The position numbers and the translations under genes are program-made. The notes below the pieces were generated by a model. The model searched no databases. It saw only the letters and a program-made list of their open reading frames with translations, and was not told the DNA's origin. Shown one piece after another: positions 9,900 through 17,840 of a stretch of 17,840 nt of DNA; position 1 is the first letter of the stretch, and every line of letters begins with the position of its first letter. The stretch is from Nephromyces sp. MM_2019 (taxonomy: Eukaryota; Apicomplexa; Aconoidasida; Nephromycida), in the NCBI GenBank assembly GCA_015657535.1, contig JADHZB010000828.1:8266-26105 (forward strand). Reading direction: 5' to 3'.

Positions 9900-12800
9900 T
9901 CAAGTGGTGGCATTATCTATTAAATTAAGTATTGAGCTGTAATTTAATCTGCATTGTGCAGTTGTGTTTCTATCACGTAATGTGACTGAGCCATCTACTA
10001 AAGTTTGGAAATCTATTGTAACACAATAGGGTATCCCCTTCAAATCAGCTTTCCTATACCTAAAAAGTATAAATAAACTGATTAATACATATTTATAAAG
10101 ATATACATTAACTCCAATACACACATACAAATGAGTAAGTGCATAAGCACATTTTAAGATGAATAGACACACAAACAGATATACAGATAATTACACACAT
10201 CTACACATGCAATTAAATAAAGATATACATAGAAGTTTACATACAAACATCTTTGGGAATATATAACCACACATATTTATAGAAGCATCTCGAAATAGTG
10301 AATTAATACTAGAAAATTTATATACCTCTTGCCTATGCTACCATTTTGATCATAATCTACGGGGTGATGTTTTAAAAATTTCTTGAATATCAAGCGAGCT
10401 GAAATAATTAAATTGATTTATTTTTAATTTTTCCCACAAATATATTTTGTAACTAACCTTGTTTAGTTAAATTAGAGTTACTTGAAATTAATGGTAAAAT
10501 TGAAGCTTTAATAGGTGCCTATAGAGAGATAAATAAAAGTCCCCAATCAGAAATATATGATTTTATTGTGTACAATGAGTTTATATATATCGAATGTGTA
10601 TTTGTAACTCTAATATAGTGAGGATAAAAGTGTTTAGTTAGATACTTATCAGCTTTTGATTTCTACGAAAGTGGATAGGCATATATAACTAAATATTAAT
10701 TTACAATTGATGATTTATATGCAAGATAAATTCGTTCCAAGCCATTGATGTAGTCCACTTTATAGCTGGAAATGAGTAATGCAAAGAGTATCCTAAAATC
10801 ACAAAAGCTTAATTTGTATGACGTTGTTTGATTGTTGAATTTACGAACCTATCCAAGCCAAATGAAGGTTCTACAACAACAGGTAATTCATATTGTTGGC
10901 TTTTAGGGTTGAACATGGCCATTTTCTCATAACCAAACTAAAAATTTAGGTATTTGATTTTGTATGTATGATTGGTTTTCAATTCTTATAGTTGTCTTAC
11001 ATTTTGATGCCTTTTGATGTCGTAATCACCTCTATATGCAACACCGAGGAGTTCAATTTCACCCTTTGGATGTTTGAAAATGATATCGTTGCAGAAATGA
11101 GAATAATGGGCCAAATCATATACACCTTGCTCTCTAATATCTAAATAACTTTGCTTTATACCTGTATTAAATAGAATGAAATTCTTATTACAAAAAGAAT
11201 TAGCTTATGTATTACTAAATCACCAATGGATTTCAGGAATTCTAAGCTTGTTTCAGTCCACATTTTAGTTATGGATCTCCAGTCATCATCAGGTGAGGAG
11301 AAATACCTTGATGTGTAATGAATATAATAAGGAAGTAAATATTACACAGATTAGATAATTGTACACATAAAAGTATAACTCCTACTCAATTTCCATTTGT
11401 TCAAACTCTTTTAATTTCAATAAAGCATGTTTGGGGTTGATTTCATTTCGAAATGATTTTCCAATTTGGGCAAGGCCAAAAGGAAGCTTTAGATTAGAAG
11501 ATTTTGCTATCATTGGTAAATTTGAAAATATACCCTATTCAGATAGTATGTGGGAGCACTTTTAGAGGTTTGTAGGTAAATAGATATATACTACATATGG
11601 ATAGAAATCGAAAACAACTTTCAAAAAGTAATACAATTAGTAATGAAAGATATAGTATAAGACACTTTCAAATTTTCTAGAAAATGAAGGAGTTAGATTT
11701 ATACTCTTTTGGGGAAATCAAATTATTCACTATTATTTTTGCTTATAAATAACCTGAGAAGTTTCTGGTCTCAAATATGAAGTTTTATGCTCATTGTGGC
11801 TTTCAGTGAGCCCTATTGGTTCCTGTGTGCAACCTTCAGATTTGAAGTTGTTTGATGATATCCTGAACAATAGGCTCCTTCGATTCGGTAAGCTTAGATC
11901 ATTCAGTAAACCATTGAAAGGAGATGGTAATAGATCTAATTGATTCATTGGGAACTAAGTTATAGAGTTCGTTTATATTAGATTAATTTGGATTGCAAAT
12001 AAATCAATAATGAATTACTTGGGCTAAGGGTTTGGGTGATGAGAGTACAATTTTAGAATTATCCAATGTATTTATGCTTTTTATATTTTCAAGTTGTGTA
12101 TGTGCCGATATACAATTTGTTTCATCTTCAACATTTGAAACAATGTATCCCAGAAACTGGTTATGGATGTTGGAAGCCACAGTAAAATTCAGAGAGTCCA
12201 CACTATCAGTGTATATATAGTATTAACTGATTAATGGCTCAACAAAATGTTTTTTTATAAAGATTCTTACCGTATTACTCTTTGATCAGATTTACTAATT
12301 AAAATTGAATCAGAAAACTTATCAACATGTCCGGATGATTTCAAAACTTGTGGGTGTGTGATAATGGGTGTTTCACATCCAAAAATATCCTCTCTTTGCC
12401 TAACCATCATGTTCCACCATTTATTTTTTAAATTGCGTTTCAATTCGACTCCAAGTGGTCCATAATCATAAAATCCAGGCCAACCATGATAAATAGTACC
12501 TGACTGTATAATAAGTTTTATTATTGCTACCTATTCCTTTTTTTATTTACTATAAAAGTCAATATTTGCTCAATTATATACAAGTATTATGTTTAATTGA
12601 TATTCATTTTTAAACATAAGTGTAAGGAATATGCACAATACATGGCCCTATGAATTGATACATATGAAAATATTATAAGGTGTCATGTTTGAAAGAATAA
12701 GGACCTGATAGAATATCCCCGTTTCTTTAGCTAAGGTGATGATTTCATCAAGCGTAGGTGTATACTCAGTGTTTATTATGTCATGCTTTGAATAGTTCCA

Positions 12801-13160
12801 ATTAGGAAATGAATCTGTGGAAAGGTTTTTGACATTTATAAATTAGAATGGGGAGATGTATGATTATGAAATTTCCACAATTTTTGTATTAAATTTCCCC
12901 CACATGACTTCTCTGAACTATTTCAACAAATCAAAGCGCTAGGGAGCTCGAATAAATAAATTTTTTTATCAAACTTGGAAAAATTCATATAAATTAATGG
13001 GAAATAGAATATAAAAATTTAAATTACCAATAGTCTTGTTTGCTTCTTTTTGATTTAGTAGTTGAGAAATAAATAGATGCCGTTTGTCCTTGATTGAAAT
13101 ATCAGGAAGATACTGCCTGGGTCTATATAAGAAATAATTCGGATATTTAGGTTTGTTCAT
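9900..13160 (-). CDS. GARS: Glycyl-tRNA synthetase, eukaryotic alpha2 type
   Basis: Class II synthetase that joins glycine to tRNA-Gly. Coding segments on the minus strand: 13160-13028, 12814-12705, 12503-12271, 12202-12019, 11954-11754, 11534-11386, 11306-11224, 11161-11001, 10937-10849, 10792-10705, 10518-10458, 10398-10326, 10059-9900. They total 1725 nt (574 aa plus TGA) and every junction keeps phase. Landmarks: YHGWPGFYDYGPLGVELKRN at 86-105 (motif 1 region); SSGHVDKFSD near 137; LRPETSQG at 281-288; motif 2 around FRNEINPKHALL from 315; LAHYSHFCND then ELLGVAYRGDYDIKRHQ near 380-417; motif 3 with VVVEPSFGLDR at 438-448; anticodon-binding domain from APIKASILPL at 478, with GSIGKRY at 517-523 and YCVTIDFQTLVDGSVTLRDR near 531-550. 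There is no WHEP domain and no obvious signal peptide. A stop codon upstream in frame supports the ATG at 13160. The stretch at about 159-280 is weakly conserved and looks like a lineage-specific form of the insertion before LRPET. Confidence 0.95.
10060..10325 (-). other. GlyRS intron rich in TG on the coding strand
   Basis: A 266-nt intron separating GSIGKR from YRKADLKG, with donor GTATAT and acceptor TTTTAG. On the plus strand it is CA-rich (about 10115-10210), so the transcript reads UG. This is opposite to the CA-reading introns of condensin, which is also on the minus strand. No exon was seen inside it. Confidence 0.8.
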
Positions 13161-14880
13161 GAAACAAAATTTATTATTGTATTAGAACGCAAGCTAAAGT
13201 TGGGAATTGTTAGTATGAAAATCGAATTTTTCAAGTCATATAAATTAGTTAATAAGAATGAGGCAGTTTTAAGTTTGTTTTAGTGCCTTCTGATGAAAGA
13301 ATTTCTTTGTTTACTAATAATTGGTTTGGCGAGATTTTATTTGATGGTAAAATACATTTTGATAATTTGGTAAATTCTATAGTGTAATTTCCTCAAAAAT
13401 TATCTCATTTAAAAAAAATATTTGATAAATATTTTCTCAAGTAAATTATAGTGATAGTGAAGTTGAACTTACATTTTAGGAGGATCAAAAACTTTTATAA
13501 ATCCTAAGGATATGGCGGGGAAAATTCTATTTGTGACACAAATGAAAAGTTGAATATTTACGATTGTAATTATCATGTGTGTAAGCAGAAAATTGAGCTT
13601 CATTTTTAGTATAGTTACTAAAACTTGTTGTATTTACTAATAAATTAACATATATTTTATATCAAGGAAAGTCAAACATGTTATATGCTGTTGCTATATT
13701 GTGTAAATTAGAGACTGGTTAGCAGAGTGTGGTGTATTGCAGATGTTTCATGTGATAAATCGCTGAATACCAGCCGAAGTTGCTAAGATTTATCTATGCT
13801 ATGAATTTTGAACTTTGGATTAGTTAAAACTATTTATTATAAACAGTTTCATGTCCATTATTGCTTTGGTGAAAGCTGTGCAGGATTTTCTAAACTTTTA
13901 GAGCGGTAGCCATTGTAGCTCAAACCGTTGAAAATTATTACTATAACAGGGAATTATTGAAGCTTAGCAATTCAAATCATAAATTGTAAATATACTAATA
14001 GTAGAGAAAGCTAAGGATTTCTTAATGAGAACTCAGTTATTATTTTATAAAGTTAGTAGAAGCCGGGGAAGTAATATGAGCTAAGATATATTAAATATAT
14101 AGCGCTTATCGTATACCAAGAAATGACTGTTAATTCATACTTTCTATCCATTATTGTTTTGTATTGTCTAGAAATGTTAAAGGATGTGTTACTTATGATT
14201 ATGAAAAATATAGCTGTTTAGAAAAACATCATATTTTATAGAGGGTACATGTTACGTTTTCCTGGCTGTGATGTTTCGTTTTGCTCATTCCTCAATAACT
14301 GTAAGTTTGATTTAAAATTTCATTATGACCTCTAACCATAATCAAAAAGATCGATTAAGAGAATAATCAATAAGTAGGTCAAATATAGATAAATATGATA
14401 ATTATCTCAATATCTAATACATAGGCTTTGTTAATTTAATTGTATAATGTTACAAGTGTATTTTAAGACGTGTTTTAGATTTCTTGAGAGTTCGATGTGC
14501 TTAATTATGTTATATACAACTGTTACTCTTAATTAACAAATTGGGATCATTTTATAGATTTGTTCATTTTATAAATCATACATGATCTATTATTAAAATA
14601 CAGCAAAAGCACTAAATATTAACAAGTTTAAATTTCTTCTTAACAATTTAGTAAGATGTAGGTGAACAGATTTAGATATTTTCATAGTAATTATTTTAGT
14701 AGTGTATAAGCGTTGGTTTCTCATTACTTAATTGACGATTTTAAATAAGTGAATATCAAATTGAAACTTAAAATGAAGAGGTCAGATATTTTCAAAGTTA
14801 TTCAATAAGTTAAGTTACACATACTCTTCCACAAGTATAAAGAAAATTTCATTAAATAGTTGTGGAACCTAATTCTAATA
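13161..14880. other. Intergenic region upstream of GlyRS, no gene seen
   Basis: AT-rich sequence without long open frames or TG/CA tracts. It should hold the GlyRS promoter near its left end. A slightly less AT-rich patch at about 13710-13930 contains a weak potential stem (ctggt near 13716 with accag near 13769). No tRNA, rRNA or spliceosomal RNA motif was recognised, so the patch remains unexplained. Confidence 0.5.
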
Positions 14881-16901
14881 ATTCTGTAACAAATACATGT
14901 ACACACATTCACACACATGTGCGAAATATATATGTACAAGTATATATAAACATAAGCACACATGCAAACACACGACTTACACAATTTTGTGAGAATGTAG
15001 AACCAAATGTTGCGGTTAAACAAAAAACCTATAACTTGGATTTATTTATAATCAATTAGAGATTTGATTTAGTTTCTCAAATTTTGTAAACTTTACATTT
15101 TGAACACAATTCTTAAACACATAATCCGTACATAATTTTTGTACACATGAAAACAATCTAATAACACAGAAAGTAGACCCAACTGAATCAAAAAATAAAT
15201 TTTTATATGTATACCTTTTACAACATGGTTTAGTAGAAAAAAAAAATACTTGGAACTAATCAACCTTTTTTCAATTAATTACACACCTACGCTCAACTAT
15301 ACACATACATCCACTTAAATTAGCAAAAGTTATAATTTCAGCATTATAAGCGCAGGTCGTATTGCATATATAAATGTCTAACACTGAGTTAGACACATAC
15401 TCCTTAAGCAAATTTACACACTCAAGTTTATGCATACGCATAAACAACAAATTCATATCAACATCTACACACAAATAAACACACAGAAGCATGCTCGCAC
15501 GCACAGACAAACATTAACATGCACACCGAGTACAAACAAAAGTGTAAAAATAAAATTTCCAATCCACACACATCTTCACATTTTTATAGTTATAACTCCT
15601 CACATAAGTAAATATAAACCAACGACTATTACACACAATTTACTCCTTTCTAGTTTTTTGTGTAAATAACTATTATTTTAAGTTGAAACAAAAAAGAATT
15701 TACATTTGTTAAAATAAACGAAAACCTGAAAGAAACCCACTACAACTACACTGCAAAAGCATTTACTTAGTTAGGCTTTGATTTCACACTCACACACATA
15801 CACACCACGCACACATTAAGGTTTCAAACAATAAGTGGAGAACACTTTTGTTTTATGCTTTTGACTGTTTCAAGGCAACTTGTCTGATCCCAATTCTATA
15901 TATACACAACTTTACCTATCACTAAACCCACCTTATTTATATAAACACCTTAAATATGATCTCTCTCAAGAAATTGTATACCTAACCAATCTTACACACG
16001 TAAGCTTTAACTTTATTATTACCAGGAAACATAAATATATATATGAAATTTTGGGTCATAATAACAAATATGATTATAAATAAAAGTCGAGTATAATCAT
16101 ATACTACATATATATTTATACATATATATATATATATATATATATGATTATAGACCTTTCACAATCGTTTGTTTTACACACAAACATAAAGCATTATGTA
16201 GATAAACATACTCATATGAGCAACAAGATAGAACAAAGCAGCATACAGATCTAATCATCTATACACACACATTCACATTATTGTAATTAAACAAGATAAA
16301 ATCTAACACATATATATATGCAGATGTCAATAACTAAGATATTAGGAAGCATACACAAACATACTTGTAAACAAATAAGATAATGTGAAATATAGATTGA
16401 TAAACACTAACTCCAAAACATTATATAAATCATTTGACTGGCATCATTCTTGTCAGGCCCTTCTAATTTATTTATACTAATTTTTCGTGATTTCCTACAA
16501 GTATCAAGTATTACAAACACTAAAGCCCAAAGGCTATACATTTGAATTGATCTTATATATATCAAGTAAACACCGTTAAACCATATATATGTTCACATAT
16601 GTATATATTTTAAATGCTTAAGAATAGAGATATTTTTAATGGTAGATAAATGCCAACACAAGTATTAAATTATATATAAACATGTATATATATGTAACAC
16701 TGGGTTAAAAATATTTATAACAACTAAGCTGTGTGTATAATAAGGCACAATAATAAGCTAATTTGGAAAATTTGAAATATTATTTAAAATTATTTCTTCA
16801 AAATTCCCCACAAACACACACAGAATCACAACCATATTGATGATCCAATACAAATTCTGTACACAAAATAAATTTAGGAAGTAATTTCACACACATACAT
16901 C
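14881..16901. other. CA-rich region upstream of USP5, no coding gene seen
   Basis: The plus strand carries many short CA runs (for example 14898-14918, 15420-15530, 15785-15815, 16260-16280). Reading frames here are low-complexity His/Thr/Ile/Tyr strings without motifs. The composition resembles the introns of condensin in coding orientation. This stretch could therefore be transcribed as a 5' untranslated region or leader introns of the rightward USP5 gene. That is inference from composition only. Confidence 0.45.
16122..16145. repeat. (AT)n microsatellite
   Basis: A pure AT dinucleotide run in the noncoding region upstream of USP5. It is preceded by a more degenerate tatatttata stretch. 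Confidence 0.9.
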
Positions 16902-17651
16902 ATGGAGGGAGATAAATCTAACCCAGATTGGAGTGAATTCCAAAAATATTTGAGTGATATCAGAATACCCACATTATCAACACGCGTTTTCAAAGATGAA
17001 TGTGTATTAAGGTGTGTTAGTGAGTACACAAGATATGAAACATAGATTAATATACAGTTATTTACACACATATATCATATTGGTTATGTAAAACTATTTG
17101 CTATGTGTTACACATATGTTGAATTTATCATATTATATAAATAATCTTCCACAGACTATAGCTGTTTAATATATACACCTGTGTTTATAGCTTATATAAA
17201 CAGTTCTGTTGACTTAAATTGATATTATTACATCGGCACACACACTTTGATTTAAATCTATATAGTCTTAACTCTAAATAATTTATAATCCAATCTTAAA
17301 CACCACTTAAAGATTCAGATTGAACATTAAGTCTTTAATCAAATTAATTTTATAATATCTATGATAGTCTCATATATGGGCACTATTATTACACATACGC
17401 CCGCCCACACACACACACATCCCTACACAGACACATACTTAATACAGTTTTAGGTCACCCAAAGATGAGGATGGTATCTATATAAACCTCAAAACATTCG
17501 AAGCTTACTTATATGATTATTTATATTGGGACTGTCCACGTACAAAAAACCACGCATACCTTCACTTTAAACAACATATTATCCATAAATCAAAAAATAC
17601 AGAGGAATGTGTAAATAAACCTACGGAAATGTCTATAGGCACACCAAATGG
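16902..17651 (+). CDS. USP5: USP5 / isopeptidase T / UBP14-type deubiquitinase, 5' part only
   Basis: Isopeptidase T enzymes disassemble unanchored polyubiquitin chains and recycle ubiquitin. Two coding segments are visible, 16902-17011 and 17454-17651. They are joined in phase 2 across a GTGTGT..TTTTAG intron and give about 102 residues; a third intron-exon unit lies beyond the window. The first exon has DIRIPTLSTRVFKDECVLR at about residues 19-37, matching the family signature in which a short 'IRVP' segment leads to a conserved Asp-Glu-Cys. The second starts SPKDEDGIYINLKTFEAYL, equivalent to the 'glyvcl.tf.gf' stretch of the N-terminal variant zinc-finger (nUBP) domain. It then has HAYLHFKQH and MSIGTPNG, like the 'YLH...' and 'LaIG...GGF' positions. 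The catalytic domain, ZnF-UBP and UBA domains would be off the edge. The start is the first ATG after a CA-rich noncoding stretch. Using the stronger-looking downstream donor GTGAGT would bring a stop into the second exon. Confidence 0.85.
17012..17453 (+). other. First USP5 intron, CA-rich
   Basis: A 442-nt intron that is CA-dense near its 3' end (about 17385-17440) before the 'acagttttag' acceptor. The coding strand reads CA, as in the condensin introns. No exon-like segment was seen inside. The flanking residues join directly in the family alignment as I remember it. Confidence 0.75.
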
Positions 17652-17840
17652 GTAAAAAGCTAATATACATTTCTTTAAATAATATTTTTTCAAATATGTG
17701 GCGCTTAAAAACCAAATTTCAGATATATATGCACACTAAACATTGTATTTCTACTTTAAAATACATAAATTGCACACAAATGTACACATTGAGCTTCTAT
17801 TTCAAAATACGTAAACTACACACGCATGCACACATTGAAT
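17652..17840 (+). other. Start of second USP5 intron, running off the edge
   Basis: The intron begins with GTAAAA and has no acceptor in the window that keeps an open frame: the candidate 'aaatttcag' at about 17722 leads quickly to a stop. The rest is CA-containing repeat sequence. Confidence 0.6.
17731..17840. repeat. Degenerate ~46-51-bp tandem repeat at right edge
   Basis: Units begin at 17731 (gcacactaaacattg), 17782 (gtacacattgagctt) and 17828 (gcacacattgaat). The first two share 'tttct...tttaaaatac' or 'cttctatttcaaaatac' cores and CA-rich ends. The third is cut by the window edge. The repeat lies in the second USP5 intron. Confidence 0.65.

Noticed and set aside
15430..15669. Plus-strand open frame rich in His, Thr and Ile
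   Set aside because: Low-complexity translation of CA-rich sequence, with no recognisable domain.
15880..16083. Plus-strand open frame of 67 codons near a TTG
   Set aside because: No ATG at its start, no family resemblance and ordinary intergenic composition. I could not join it in phase to a convincing exon.
13161..16901. tRNA, rRNA or spliceosomal RNA gene in the large gap
   Set aside because: I looked for cloverleaf arms, the conserved T-loop sequence and well-known U-RNA motifs and found none. A covariance search would be more reliable than my reading.
1..17840. Ciliate-type genetic code with reassigned stop codons
   Set aside because: The joined exons of all four genes contain no in-frame TAA, TAG or TGA, and the genes end at normal stops.

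Overview
The window looks like nuclear DNA from an AT-rich, intron-dense protist. The evidence is four eukaryotic genes broken into many small exons. Their introns are bounded by GT..AG, with donors close to GTAAGT or GTTAGT, and most are 56-400 nt. The standard stop code appears to apply: GlyRS ends in TGA, and no joined exon contains an in-frame TAA, TAG or TGA. One gene encodes radial spoke protein 3 of the motile axoneme, so the organism should have a flagellated stage. An apicomplexan or related alveolate with flagellated gametes fits the composition and gene style best, but this is inference. Another AT-rich flagellate is not excluded.

Layout from left to right. (1) 1-6048, minus strand: condensin subunit 1 (CAP-D2/NCAPD2 family), ten exons covering about 964 codons; the C-terminal part lies beyond the left edge. 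Its later introns are packed with CA repeats on the coding strand (TG on the plus strand) and with tandem repeats. (2) 6049-7672: AT-rich region between divergent genes, with no gene seen. (3) 7673-9449, plus strand: a compact radial spoke protein 3 in eight exons, about 274 aa. (4) 9450-9899: short convergent 3' region. (5) 9900-13160, minus strand: complete eukaryotic-type glycyl-tRNA synthetase in 13 exons, 574 aa. (6) 13161-16901: 3.7 kb between divergent genes. The first half has no strong features and the second half is CA-rich on the plus strand. (7) 16902 to the right edge, plus strand: the first two exons of a USP5/isopeptidase T/UBP14-type deubiquitinase.

The four genes do not form a pathway. 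They are chromosome condensation, motility, translation and ubiquitin recycling genes in alternating orientation (minus, plus, minus, plus). The exon models were built by hand by joining GT..AG pairs that keep the frame and restore family motifs. Every junction listed keeps phase. The least certain points are the first RSP3 exon, the RSP3 3' end and the exact condensin start.

The most interesting non-genic signals are: a condensin intron with a CA-rich 5' half and a (UG)n tract against the 3' splice site, which could fold into a long duplex; a switch of TG/CA polarity between the two ends of the window; and a possible 20-nt intron at the end of RSP3. I saw no clearly new multi-gene system.
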